Counted from the first letter of the stretch, positions 10,893 through 22,276 are shown. The stretch is DNA of 64,000 bases from Chloranthus sessilifolius (GCA_021018995.1 CM037595.1:77377159-77441158), one strand, 5' to 3'. The notes: a model not told the origin generated them from the letters alone. A program made the numbers and translations.

Positions 10893-11475
10893 AACTCTAT
10901 TAGTGGTCGAATTCTCATTGACATGCTCAGCAAGGAAGTTCTCCGCCTCAGAAGATATAGTAGTCTGATCTCTACTTTTTTTCTGTTTCTGCCGTTCCAA
11001 ATCGCCCCTAAAGATCCTTCCAAAAATAGTACATATCAGAATTTCTTGAAGAACATGAATTTGCCACCGTGGTTCCAAGGTCAAAGTGCTTCTAACGGAG
11101 AGCTTTCCACTTTTCTCATGAGTCCAAGCCACCATATATCCACTTTCATAAATCGGTAAAGGAATCCACAGTATCACATCTATATCTTGATCAAGGAACG
11201 TAGACCGAATTGCATCTTCATTCCATCGTCTAGAATTTAGCAACAGAAGATCTGACACATTTTCCACCTGACTGTTAGCCTTAGGGATACGACACTAATG
11301 TAGAAGCTCTTGGTAGCCATCTATTACTCCACGCCTTAATAGATTTCCCATTCCCCACCTCCAGATCATGCCATTTTGGATAATATGTTTTGCCGATAAA
11401 ATACTAGCCCAAGTAAAGGACGCGTTATACCCCGATTTTGCTTCAAGTAGACTAGTGTTAGGGAATATTTTGCTT
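10893..11475 (-). pseudogene. L1b connector and zinc-binding region
   Basis: Near 11290-11475, translations match the plant LINE phrase I..GMIWRWGMGNL. Further left, VSDLLLLNSRRWNEDAIRSTF and the IPLP...W..EKSGKLSVRS block (10890-11267) match the region before the zf-RVT zinc finger. ENFLAEHVN near 10905-10945 fits the LPT..NL segment of the finger, cut by the MITE. Confidence 0.75.
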
Positions 11476-13111
11476 TAAAGAGTCGACCAATGAGACAATT
11501 TTCGGTTCGAAAAAATTCTCCACGCTTGTTTAGCCAACATAGCCAAGTTGAAAGCTACAAGGTTCTTAAATCCAAGACCTCCTTGATCTTTAGGAATGCA
11601 TACATTCTTCCAAGCTTTCCAATAAATACTATTTTCCTTTCCACTTTTCTCCCACCAAAACTTTGTGATAATTGAAGGGATCTCCTTCATGAGAGTTATT
11701 GGAAGTTTAAAACAACTCATCATATAGGCGGGTATAGCTTGTACAACGATTTTATGAGAATATCTTTGTCAGCCTTGGAGAGAAGCTTTCCTTTCCAACC
11801 CGCAATTTTCTTCCAAATCCTTTCCTTGACACTTTGAAATGCAGCTTTGTTCGATCTTCCCAACATTATGGGATGGCCCAAGTACTTCTCTTGAGGAGCA
11901 GTTCTTTTTATCTGAAATATAATAAGAATTTTGTAACAAAGATTATGTTGAACATTATTACTGAAAGAGAGCGTTGATTTGTCAAAGTTTATCATTTGAC
12001 CCGAATTAAGCCTCTTCATATAATTTAAAAATCTTCACAATTTTACCGCACTCATTTTCATCTGCCAAGTGATAGGTGAGCTATCATCAGCAAAGAACAA
12101 ATGGGACATAACACTGCAATCCCGATTAACAAGGATACCATAAATTTTTCTTTGATTAATAATGAAAGTAAGAACATTAGAGAAAACTTCAGTACCGACA
12201 ATGAATAAATAGGGGGATAGGGGGTCTCCTTTTCTAAGTCCTTTACTTGGACTTACTTAACACATGACCATTGACAAGAAACTCAAAAAACACTTATTGA
12301 ACACAGCTCATAAACAATTTAATGTTCCCACTCGTTACCGAAACCCATTTTTTGTAAAGTTTTTTCAAGAAAACACCATTCAACCCTATCATAAGCTTTG
12401 CTCATATCTAATTTCAAAGAGCACCAACCCTTTTTTCGTAACGCTTGTTTTGACGAAACGAGCAATTTCAAAAGCGACTAGGGAGTTATCAGTTATGAAC
12501 CTCCTTGGGATGTTTAGGACTCTTGACCTTAGGGATGAGAAGACTATAGGTTTTGTTTACAGAAGACAAATCAACATTACTATTCAGATATGCAAGCACG
12601 AATCTAGAAAGTAGGTCCCCTACAGTAGACCAATAAGATTTGAAAAATAAAGGAGGCATACCATCAGGCCCGACCCCAAGGTTTTTATAGGATGCATCTG
12701 GAAAAGAGCTTCGCGGACTTCCGTGGAAGAAAAATCCCTAACCAACCAGTTGTTTTGTTCCAACAAAACCCGAGGTTGGATCCCACGCAAAGCTTCATCA
12801 AATCGGCACGGCCCAGATGACCTGAATAGTTTAGAAAAGTGTGATGAAATGATTTTTTCCACATCTTCCTTAGAGGATTTCCAACGACCACTTTCATTCA
12901 ACAGCCCATCAATATGCTTCTGTTTTCTTCTTTGTGAAGCATTAGAGTAGAAAATTTTTGTGTTCTTATCTCCGTGTTTGAGCCAAAGGTGTTTCGATCT
13001 GTGATGCCACAACAACTCTTCTTTTTCCAAGAAATCATCAATTTCCTTCTTCACTTGAGACTCCTCAAAACGATTGCGCTCGGAAGCCCCGCATTTTCTT
13101 ATATGGTTCAA
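11475..13111 (-). pseudogene. L1b reverse transcriptase core
   Basis: Includes ELLWHHRSKHLWLKHGDKNT (about 12960-13030), the motif A stretch with LDMSKAYD, the FADD active site and the QMINFDKS.L.FS segment (motif D region, 11940-12000), followed by [17 protein letters not shown]. The domain would copy LINE RNA at the nicked target. At least four frame changes or stops separate the pieces. Confidence 0.85.
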
Positions 13112-13279
13112 ATGGTTCTGAAGTTGGTGAAGATAGTGGTGAATATTCCCGAATTTAGTTCTATTCCACTGTAGAAGAATGTGTGATATCCTTAAATTTT
13201 TCCATAAACACGAGTAGCATTTGCATCAGAACTACATAAATCCCTGTTATGTCGGATTACCTCCTCACAATCTTTTGAT

Positions 13280-14045
13280 CGTGTCGGGATAAAGATTGGA
13301 ATGAAGAGATAGGCAGATCTGGCTCGAGACATGCTAAATAACGTTGTCTTTAAATCGAAATTTGCCCCTACCACTATAATCAAATGATCACCATAAGGTT
13401 ACCGGCAAATCGGTTTCAAGATATAACGAACTAGCAGCGTATTCGTGTAATCAGATCTGGTGAATCTGATCACGCAACCAGAACAGCAAATAGCGCAGAA
13501 CGAGACTCTAAAACTATCTTTAAAATGGGGCAAAAGAAATGTAAAAATGCAATGAAAACAAAGAGGGTCTCGGGTCCCTTATATAGAACTCAAAGGGAGC
13601 AAACGCACCATTTCGGATAAGATATATTCATTTAGAATAACTGAATGGACACATATAATGGAACAAACACAAATAACTGAATACATCGGTTATAAATAAA
13701 AAAGTTTGAAATTTAAATAAAGTTAATAAATTGCGGTTACACTTTTGTTCAAAAAATTAACTAAATGCACCGCATCGCCACGCCACGCCACGCCACGTAC
13801 ACGTACAAGTACACGTGCTTGTGCCCGTCCCGACCCGACTCAACTTGGCTTAGCGCGCACGCACGTGTGTGTGTTACAGATGGGGTGTATGGCGGTGGAA
13901 GGTACAAAATTTGGTGCCCCCTGAGTGAAGGCTACAAGCCTTGAGCCAAGACAACGAATTATAACTCAAACCCCAAAACGTGTTTTACACAGTATGGGAC
14001 CATTCTTAATAGTCCAAACGGCTAAAATATTAAAAATATCCAACA
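13280..14045 (-). repeat. Cop3 left (3') LTR
   Basis: Homologous along its length to 33195-33965 (shared GAATCTGATCA..CAAC, GGGTCTCGGGTCCCTTATAT and the terminal ATATCCAACA). The outermost left bases are poorly conserved, so the outer end is approximate and no target duplication is claimed. It contains a GC-rich stretch with repeated CCACGCCACG and CGTACACGT words near 13773-13820. Confidence 0.85.
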
Positions 14046-14091
14046 ATCTCTCACAATTTTAAAATATTCAAAATCTCCATTATTTTAAAGA

Positions 14092-14111
14092 TTAAAAAAA
14101 AAAAAAAAAAA
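14092..14111. repeat. Poly(A) run inside Cop3
   Basis: A-rich homopolymer of about 20 bases within the non-coding part between the left LTR and RNase H. Confidence 0.7.
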
Positions 14112-14549
14112 GTAAAGCCAGAAATATGCGCATAAATGAAAATATCTTACAGACTTGAATTTTCATTTTAGTGAAATAATTTAAGATTTGTCAAAGTTTT
14201 TAGTAAAACTAAGTCTTGAATTAACGATCTTGTATGACAAATTGGAACTTTGTCACACACATGTTTCACATATTTGGTGTTGAATAAATATGTTAACACA
14301 TTTAGGCCCTATGCTATTACCTTGATTTTCGTAAGTGTTTATGAGATAGAGTCATATCTCATTAAAAGCGGCTCCACTCTCACACTTATATAGGTATACC
14401 TATAAGAGATATCTCTGTAACTTTAACGTATCAACACAAAGTGTTATAGGACTATTAAGAGTAATGCTCAACCTCCCCTTATCCATTACAGGTAAAACAC
14501 TACTCTTCCTTAAATGTATATGAGAATTATTTCTCATTAATGTAGTGTC

Positions 14550-16200
14550 TTTTAGCCGTCACGTATTTACAACTTATTTTTTTTTTTGAATCTAAATATT
14601 GATTAAACAAATATTAGGTAGGGTTTTTATCATAAGTGACTGTTTAGGTTTAGTGACTTTAAACCCATCCTGGTTGATGTCTTCTGAATTTGATCTCTGT
14701 CAAGGCTTTTAGTAAACGGATCTGCCAAGTTTTCCTCAGACTTAACTCCAATTAAAGAGATTATTCAATCTCTAAGTAATTATTTTACATAGCTATGTTC
14801 TAGACCAATGTATCTATTTTTACCATTATACGTTTGATTATAAGCCTTTGATATTATGCTTCATTATCACAATGGATAGAGATAGGTGATAATGGCTTAA
14901 TCATGATTGGAATTTCGATTAATAAATTTCTTAACCATTCCGCTTTTTTTCCATTTGTCGGCAAGGCAATGAATTTTGATTTCATAGTGGAATGTGTGAT
15001 GCAAGTTTGCTTCTTTGATCCCTATGAGATCGCAACACCTCCAAAAGTAAATATTCATCCACTTGTAGACTTTGATTCTTTCAAACCAAATATCCAACTT
15101 GCATCGCTATATCCTTCTAACACTTGAGGATATCCCGAAAAATGTAAACCATAATCAATAGTACCTTTTAAATATCTAAAAATATAAAAAATGACATTTC
15201 AATGAACAGAACTAGGGTTACTTATAAATCTACTTAATTTATTTACGAAAAATGCAATGTCCAGTCTTATACAATGCATTGCATACATAAGGCTACTAAT
15301 AATCCTCGAATATTCTAATTGTTGTACACATCTTTCATCATTTTTAGTTAATTTAATATTAATATCTAAAGGTGTATTGACAGGTTTCAAATTAAAATAA
15401 TGAAATCTTTTCAAAATCTTTTCAATATAATGAGATTGAATTAAAGTTAACGTATTCTCATTTCTTATAATTTTGATTACCAAAATAGCATCTGTCTGTC
15501 CTATGTCTTTCATGTTAAAAGAACTTTAAAAAAAATTTGTTTCCAAAATAACTGTTAAATTAGTTCTAAAAATAAGCAAATCATCTACATAAAGACATAT
15601 TATAACACCATGATTATTAGAAAATTTATAATACATACATTTATCTGCTTTATTATTTTTGAAACCAAATTTATTAATTATATTATCAAACTTTTCATGC
15701 CACTATTTTGGTGCTTGTTTTAACCCATATAGAGAATTAATAAGTTTACAGACTTTCTTTTCTTGTTCAGGTAGAACAAACCCTTCTGATTCTTTCATAT
15801 AGACTTCTTCTTTTAAATCATCATTTAAGAAAATGATTTTAACATCCATTTGATAGATTTTTAAGTTGTGTATAGAAGCTAAGGTAATTAAAAGTCTTAT
15901 AGTAGAAATTCTAGCAACGGGTGTATAAGTGTCAAAATAATTAACACTTTCTTTTTGTTTATATCTTTTGACAACCAATCTTGCCTTAAATTTCTCTATA
16001 GTTCCATCAAAGGATTAAATTTTGGATTTCATTTCGGTTTTGGAGGGGACTGAAATTGAAAATTTGAATTTTGACTGAAATTTTGGCCGATAATTTCAAT
16101 CTCATACAAAAATATGATTGAAATCTCGATCATTTCGGCCGAAATTTTGATCCTTGGTTCCATCTGTTCTAAGTTTTCTTTTAAATATCCATCTACACCT
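14550..16200 (-). pseudogene. Cop3 reverse transcriptase and RNase H region
   Basis: Minus-strand translations show ARISTIRLLITLASIHNL and IYQMDVKIIFLNDDLKEEVY (15780-15920) and LINSLYGLKQAPK, all typical copia RT. The later RT part is TPLDINIKLTKND...SLMYAMHCIRLDIAF (15199-15513). RNase H is decayed to the left. A small MITE sits at 16009-16156 near the RT start. Broken. Confidence 0.85.
16009..16156. mobile_element. 148 bp hAT-like MITE with 8 bp target duplication
   Basis: Flanked by perfect 8 bp direct repeats GTTCCATC (16001-16008 and 16157-16164). Ends are inverted: AAAGGATTAAATTTTGG on the left and CAAGGATCAAAATTTCGG read from the right. It has no coding capacity. An 8 bp duplication is typical of the hAT superfamily. 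It interrupts the RT start of Cop3. Confidence 0.85.
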
Positions 16201-16539
16201 TATGAGTTTTGATCTTTTGGATAAGTCTACCAATTTTCACATTTTATTTCTCATTATTGAGTCAATTTCATCATTGATAGTTTCTTTCCAAAAGGCACTA
16301 TCTCTAGATTTCATGATATCGTTAAAAATAATAGGATCATCGTCTATATTTAGACATAAATGTTTTTTAATACTTTTGGCCTTATTTCCTTCAATTAATT
16401 AGACATAATAGTCTTTTAAAAAATTAGTTTCAAATCATTGACGTTTACTTCGTCGAGGTTCAATGATGACCTCTTAATCACTCGAAGATTCAATAACTTC
16501 TTTAGATTTAAAAGATTCTCCATCTTCATAAGTTTGACT

Positions 16540-17050
16540 TTAAATATTTAATTTATTAGACAGAGTAGTAAACTTAGATTCATAGAATATAACATCTATA
16601 GATTCGATTATAGTATTGTTATCTATATTATCATTAGATTTTATAACTAGAAATTTGTAAGCTTTACTATTTTGGACATAGCCAACAAATGTACACTCAA
16701 TAGTTCTAAGGCCTATCTTAGGTCTTTTAGGATCTACTAATCTAATAAGTGCCCTATAACCCCACACTTTAAAACAGGTTAGACTAGGTTTTCTATTCTT
16801 CAAAAGTTTATATGGTGCAGTTAAAGTTTTCTTATGTGAAATTCTATTAAAAATATGAGTAGCAGTTAACAAAGCTTCACCCCATAAATTTTTATCTAAA
16901 TAAGTGTTGACCAACATTGCATTAGTCATTTCTACTACGGTTCTATTTTTTCTTTTCGCAACTCCATTTTATTGCGACGTGTAAGAGGTCGTCACCTCAT
17001 GACGAATTTCATGAATTTTACAGAAATCGGAGAACTCATTTGACATGTAT
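16540..17050 (-). pseudogene. Cop3 integrase, C-terminal part
   Basis: MSNEFSDFCKIHEIRHEVTT and then VEMTNAMLVNTYLDKNLWGEAL match the second half of the copia integrase core. KVWGYRALIRLVDPKRPKIG...CTFVGY matches the following linker. It is cut from its N-terminal half (19223-19525) by SoloC. Confidence 0.88.
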
Positions 17051-17395
17051 TGTGACAGCCCAAATTTTGGCATCCCGAAATCCGTGCCTTCTGCACGACC
17101 CTCAAGGCCGTGCCTTACATTCATATCATAACTCCTCTTCATATATACAGCCAAACGGAAATTGAAGCACATGCGAATACTCTAAGCAACAATAAGAATT
17201 TATAAATTAGTTGATCCTACCAGGCTGTTCTTGTTCCATGCCAATTCATGGACATAAGGACATACCCGAAAGTTTAATGATACTCATTCCTCCTAGGTGG
17301 TCTACCAAGTGACAGTATTTAAAACATTCAAATTAAAAAGGCTCGATATACCAAGCCATACACAGTACTCTCTCTCAACTCACTATCAAAGTATG

Positions 17396-17545
17396 CGGCG
17401 GGTTTCCTAGAAGAATTCCTCAGGAGGAGGTTCTGACTCTTCTGTGGGTACAGACACCGATGCCTTTGGATTTACTTCACCCGAAGTCCTTGCTGCCGTT
17501 AGTCCTTGACCTGCGACGTATAGTCTAAGGGGGTGAGCTACATCC
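17396..17545 (-). other. SoloC copy of a conserved LTR block with coding-like character
   Basis: On the minus strand, a GAGCTAGGATGTAGCTCACC box is followed by CGTCGCAGGTC and an open acidic, proline-rich stretch ending in SEPPPEEFF. The TekB LTR encodes a similar ELEPPPEDFF ending at the same place despite clear nucleotide divergence. Function unknown. Confidence 0.5.
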
Positions 17546-17830
17546 TAGCTCCGTAGGGAAAACAAAAGAACATATAGATTATCTCCCGCACATATGTTAG
17601 TACCAACAACATAAATTCTCAAGAAATATTTAGGTACAACCATTTGAAGGATAAAAGTAATTCAATGACTCCCAACCAATCTTAACACAGTTTCTGTTTA
17701 ATCTCCTTATGAATTTATTTGTGAACTTGGCCTAATCACTTAAATCTTAACTTAAGTAATCCTCGAGCACTATAGCATCGAGCCCCGATGGAATACCCGC
17801 CATCGTCGTCTAACTAGACAGTTATTATGT

Positions 17831-18192
17831 GTATCCCCTGGGAATACTGCCCAAGCCCCTTTCTCATAGGCGGCGGGGTCTATTCTCAATCTACATCCCT
17901 GGGATGTGTTACAACTATACGGATTGGCCGCCGTACCGGTCACGGATATCCTGCCGAGTCAGTCGTGGGTATCCCGCCACGTCGGTGGGGTATTCTGATC
18001 AACCTTAAATAATAAAAATATCAATGTGCTTTACATATAGTTGTTCACCGTGAATGTGCTAGATATATTACATTAGGCCTTATCACATTGTTTCTGTTTC
18101 TCTATTTTATTTCTTACGCATCCCTGGGATGCCTCATACTTCTATTTCAACTTTCTCTGATTTAACCACATCATATTTCGTCCCCTGGGGAC
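17831..18192. repeat. SoloC palindromes with CCC-T-GGG core
   Basis: Four sites: 17831-17847 (one mismatch in the arms), 17893-17907 (ACATCCC-T-GGGATGT), 18118-18132 (GCATCCC-T-GGGATGC) and 18180-18192 (GTCCCC-T-GGGGAC). The core is constant while the arms differ yet remain complementary. Confidence 0.8.
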
Positions 18193-18474
18193 CTCAGGAT
18201 TCTTCACACTTTACACACACACACACTTATCATGAGAGTTTATAGTATATACTACTATTTAAATAGACTTTACTACGCATATGAGTTCACAGAATAATGC
18301 ACATGTTTCAAGAATACTCCCTACCTCAACAATCTCAAAGCATGCTTGTCCTTAGCGGTTATAATGCATCAACCTACATTAAAAGAGAATTTACTTTAGG
18401 GTGGTTTAAGGTCATTTGGGGTGTAGGACACCCGAGTTCCTCTCCTTAGAAAACCAATATTTGAGTGGTCACTA

Positions 18475-18705
18475 GACCTCGCTCGAGCGGTCACTTGACC
18501 TCGCGCGAGCGGTCTCTTGACCCCGCTCGAGCGGTCAAACGAGATCGCTCGAGGGGTTAAATCGAGCTTTTAAATTTTTGATGTGGACCCTCGCTCGAGC
18601 GAGCCTCCCTTTAGTTTCAGGGACCGCTCGAGCGAGCCCAGAGTCTTTTTTTTCTATATTCATCCTCGCTCGAGCGAGCCTCTTTAGACCGCTCGAGCGA
18701 GAAAC
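18475..18705. repeat. SoloC cluster of CGCTCGAGCG palindromes
   Basis: About eight copies of CTCGCTCGAGCGAG or close variants (GACCGCTCGAGCG), spaced about 20-50 bp. This is the SoloC counterpart of the palindrome clusters in TekA, TekB and Ath1. Confidence 0.9.
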
Positions 18706-19222
18706 ACCGATTTTTGTCCATGATCAGATCGAGATCATGCCTCCATCCTTCATTTTACCTTAATCTTATATAAAGCAACATACAGCCAACATCCTTCCTA
18801 CTATTTAAAACATTCCTAAGCATCTATATGTTTTTAACGTACCTCTGACGATGAAACACGCACAGGTTCGATTTAAGATTTGTAAACCAACTAGGCTATC
18901 CGGTCTCCCTGGTCCGTCCTCCCGTCATTACCTCTAATCTCCCTTGCCGAGCCAAGTTTCTGCAACCCTAGTTCTCCCAGGCTCCTTTCTTCCCTTTCTT
19001 TTTCTCTATAGTCTCCTCCTCTCTATTTAGGTTAGAATAGTTTCACGTAAGGACTCCTCTTCTCTCTTCTTCACTTTTATATTTATCACAATTGGGATAT
19101 ACTAGTGTGTTTCCCATGTACACACTTTAAGTATTTGGGTGTTTTGGTCCCTTTGTGAAACGCATATACCTATGTGCAACAAAGTGTGCCATGCACAGAC
19201 CTCAAAAATCTGGGTTGTGACA

Positions 19223-19525
19223 TGTATTATCTACCCCGATCAGATCTAATGACTTTTATTCTTTTATTTAATTAATTTTCTACTAATGCTTTATAAACTT
19301 TAAAATTTTCAAACGCCTCATTTTTAGTGTTTAATAAATAAATATGATCATATTTTAAAAAATTATCTATAAAAGTAATAAAATATCTTTTCCCTCCTTT
19401 AGTAGGAATATTTTTTAAATCACAGATATCACTGTGTATTATATCTAATAAACATAAATTTCTTATTACACTAGGAAATGACTTTCTAATAATCTTAGTC
19501 TTAGAACATACACTACAAGCATTAC
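19223..19525 (-). pseudogene. Cop3 integrase, N-terminal part
   Basis: Between SoloC and TekA, the minus-strand translation reads SKTKIIRKSFPSVIRN, then LLDIIHSDICDLKNIPTKGG and KRYFITFIDNFLKYDHIYLL, the start of the copia integrase core. It places the two nested insertions on either side of the catalytic core. Confidence 0.85.
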
Positions 19526-20207
19526 CGTAACGACCCTAAAATTTAGAACATGAACCTGACTGTTTCGATCTACGTGCCTGGCACAAAAATCGAGGCTGAC
19601 TTAAAACTTTAGAATTAATATTAGTTAAGAAAAAGTTGCACGGTGATCAGATGAGTTCACATGTGCGTTTTCGTTTAAGTCCGAGTTGTGTAGAAGGGTA
19701 ATGTGATACGTTGCACCGTAGCAACCGTGTTCGTGCTCCACAACGGAACGTGAACTAGGGGCAAAGCAAAAAATATCTGTTTAGTAACTTATAAGAGAGG
19801 AAAGGGAGACTTAGGGAGAGATCCCCTTCTTCTTCTTCTTCCTTCCCTTGCCCTAGTTGCTCCAGTAGCTAAAGGATCTGTAGCTAGGTGGGTTTTCAAG
19901 AGAGTTTTTGGAGAGAAAACAGGGTCAGCAAGAGTGAGATGATGAGTTTCCTAAGCTAGGGTAGGTAGAGTTCAGTGAGATGAGCTTAGGTATGGTCTAA
20001 GCTGTGTGTGTGTGAAGTCTCTGCGTGCTGAACCGGAGCTAAAGGGTTGCTCATCGGACTTGGATCGGTGATGAACTCCGAGAACTAGATCCGAAACCCT
20101 CATCCGTATCGATTTGCCGAAACCCTGAGAAGGCCCAAACAAAGGTGAGTCTGTGTGTTTAAATAGGGGCAAATGAGAAGCCCAAGTATGTGCATTGATG
20201 TTGTGAT

Positions 20208-20227
20208 AATGGTTCTTGAGAACCATT
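20208..20227. repeat. TekA LTR inverted repeat AATGGTTCT-TG-AGAACCATT
   Basis: Perfect 9 bp arms around TG, just upstream of the palindrome array. The same AATGGTTC / GAACCATT arms recur in the hairpin at 21985-22025 and in a near palindrome inside the extra gene near 28100-28117. Confidence 0.8.
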
Positions 20228-20290
20228 AATGAAAAATAGAAAAAATAGGGTTGGAGATGAACTCCATTAATGACAGAGTTTCTATCATTA

Positions 20291-20946
20291 TTGATCGATC
20301 AATGAAGGTATTGATCGATCAATGATAAGTGGTGATCGATCAATGAAAGCCATTGATCGATCAATCTGTATAAAATAGAAGGGGAACAGAAGCCCCTAAA
20401 TTCTGGAAGTTCAATGCCCGAAGGGCATTGATCAATCAATTTGGGCATTGATCGATCAATCCTGGGCATTGATCGATCAACAAGAGAGTGATCGATCAAT
20501 GACAGTTGGTGATCGATCAACAAAGACATTGATCGATCACTGTAGGGTGTTGATCGATCAATGAGGGCATTGATCGATCAATCTGTATAGATAGTTAATG
20601 TGGACAGAAGGTGGGAATTTTTGAAAAAGGGTTAGGGATCGATTAATGAGGGCATTGATCGATCAACAGGAGGCATTGATCAATCAACCCCAGTGGTGAT
20701 TGATCAATTTAAGCTGTGTTAAAAGTGAATAGAAGGGAGGTTATTGATCGATCAATGAGTGTATTGATCGATCCATGATGATAGGTGATCGATCAATAAG
20801 GTGTATTGATCGATCAATTGGCTTGTTGTAGAAAGAGAGCTAAGAGGGTGGTGATCGATCAATGAGAGGTATTGATCGATCAACAAGGGGTATTGATCGA
20901 TCAACAAGGGGTATTGATCGATCAATAAGAGTGGTGATCGATCAAT
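20291..20946. repeat. TekA 5' LTR array of TTGATCGATCAA palindromes
   Basis: About 25 sites of TGATCGATCA, roughly 20 exact, falling in runs with start-to-start distances of mostly 20-22 bp. Linkers vary in sequence but stay similar in length. The array is matched in the 3' LTR, with fewer copies. Confidence 0.97.
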
Positions 20947-21699
20947 CACCCCTGTTTTGTTCTGTTTTGGTTTTATGGATTAAACACCACCGGACATTGT
21001 GCCGATTAACTTTCGGACATCCCTGACACTTAAAGTACTATGTTTATGGTCTAGGATCAAACCCTAACACATTGAAAAGGCTTTGGATTTGCTTGAAAGA
21101 TAAATTGATCTGAGGTAGGAGAAAATCAACTTAAACTATTTTTTTTTTAGTATGATTCCATGTTTATTTCATATCTATGCCCTGATTTCTGTTTTTACCA
21201 AGCATGTATGCATATCGTGATTTCTGCTATTTTGATTTTTGTTTCTTGATTCGTATTCAGAAACTTGCTTCTGATTTCTGCCATCTGATCTGTGAGGTGT
21301 ATATGTATATAATTTGATGATTTAAACCAGATGATCCCCACCGACCCGGCGGTATATCCGATGCATGGCACACTTGTGCACCTGCTTTCAATCCTCGGCA
21401 CAATTGCACTCCATAGATGAGGCATTGTTGCACTTTCAAAATTATTCATGTGAACGACGATTGGTTGGGGTTTCCTATCGGACATTCCTGTTTACTCCGT
21501 GCTATATAGTCACGGGAGTTTCTTAAGTTAAATACACACAATTTAAGTTCTTTGATAATATACTTGCATAACATCTGATTTCTTGCATAAAACTTCAGCT
21601 CTTAGTTAATTCGTCATGATTATACGTTCCTGATTTGAATTCTGTTATGAGATAGCATGATCTGCATATTCATTGCGTTTAGTTGAAATTCTTCTATTG

Positions 21700-21862
21700 A
21701 GCTATGATGTAGCTCACCCTGCTTTCTAAATCAATTTTAGGTTCTGAGGCTGTAGCTCCCGGCACAGAGAGCGACCCAGACTACCAGCCTGATCCAGAGG
21801 CTGAGGCCGAGGACGAGGAGACGTATTATTCGGGACGAGTTCTATCCGTAGCCTGGGTACTT
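21700..21862 (+). other. TekA copy of the conserved LTR block
   Basis: GAGCTATGATGTAGCTCACCCT is followed by a pyrimidine- and A-rich tract ending in TTTTAG, then an open acidic stretch rich in Glu, Asp and Pro. It matches the position and character of the block in TekB and SoloC on their sense strand. The tract ending in TTTTAG looks like a splice acceptor. Function unknown. Confidence 0.5.
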
Positions 21863-21984
21863 GAGTCCGATGTCCTGTATTTTGACCTTTTGGATTATTG
21901 TGTGCCTGGTGGCCACTTTTGTATATATTTTTAGTAGAATTACTTATTGTAGTATTTATGCATTCTATTCGGAACCACTATCGG

Positions 21985-22025
21985 GAACCATTGTTTGGGT
22001 GATGGATGTCCATCACCAATGGTTC
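21985..22025 (+). repeat. TekA LTR hairpin
   Basis: GAACCATT, a 5-base bulge, GGTGATGGA, TG, TCCATCACC, AATGGTTC: a two-part stem with 9 bp and 8 bp arms. It is intact in both LTRs (31435-31475 in the other). Confidence 0.85.
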
Positions 22026-22263
22026 TTCTTGGTTCCTTTTTGAGAATGTGTATTCTTTTGGTTTATATAGAATTAATTGTTTTATAATTATTGTTCTTTA
22101 TGTTAAATGCATTCTTAGATGACTGACTCGATCTACCACTGCTGGATTGTGTCTGCTTGGCTTCCGCTTTACAAGCAGACACTTATACTTTATCCCGGGG
22201 ATCATCCAGAGTATGATCCCGATGGCACGGATTTCTGGGTGCAGAATTCTGGGCTGTCACAGT

Positions 22264-22276
22264 TGGTATCAGAGCC
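22264..22276 (+). other. TekA primer binding site (iMet)
   Basis: TGGTATCAGAGCC two bases after the LTR is the standard initiator-Met tRNA complement used by most plant Ty3/gypsy elements. Confidence 0.95.

Larger units (their letters stand above)
10085..13279 (-). mobile_element. L1b 3' part: LINE reverse transcriptase to 3' end
   Basis: On the minus strand, from right to left: the pre-RT and finger region (12620-13279, FYSNASQRRKQKHIDGL), RT motif A (LKLDMSKAYDRVEW near 12380-12430), the catalytic FADD (12083-12094), the thumb (11475-12019, YLGHPIMLGRS), the connector and zinc-binding part (10893-11475) and RNase H (10289-10528). It ends in an A-rich 3' end near 10085-10097. The sequence breaks off at 13279 where Cop3 enters and resumes at 33966. 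A MITE interrupts it at 10565-10889. Many stops and frameshifts mark it as old. Confidence 0.88.
17051..19222 (-). mobile_element. SoloC: 2.17 kb solo LTR of a chromovirus-like family
   Basis: Begins TGTGACAGCCC and ends GGGTTGTGACA. It is flanked by perfect 5 bp duplications TGTAT (17046-17050 and 19223-19227) within Cop3 integrase. There is no internal coding region, so it is a solo LTR left by recombination between two LTRs. It is related to the TekB LTR: both share CTGCGACGTATAGTCTA, GAGCTACATCCTAGCTC, the CCC-T-GGG palindromes and the CCTGCC..GTCAGTC block. By that similarity the sense strand is minus. Confidence 0.88.
19526..22261 (+). repeat. TekA 5' LTR
   Basis: A 2736 bp copy matching 29059-31711 nearly throughout. 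It starts GTAACGACCCTAAAATTTAG after the first base and ends GGGCTGTCACA next to the primer site. A TATA-like CTTATAAGAG near 19788-19797 with a pyrimidine-rich start about 30 bp downstream may be the element promoter. The palindrome array at 20291-20946 would then lie in the transcribed leader. Confidence 0.95.

Noticed and set aside
20291-20946. Regular short repeats with about 10 bp unique spacers look like a CRISPR array
   Set aside because: The context is a plant LTR. Repeats are palindromic 12-mers with related linkers of similar words, there are no cas genes, and the array is duplicated in both LTRs.
22264-22276. tRNA gene fragment
   Set aside because: Only the 13-base primer-site complement is present, at the exact LTR border. 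No tRNA gene was seen anywhere in the window.
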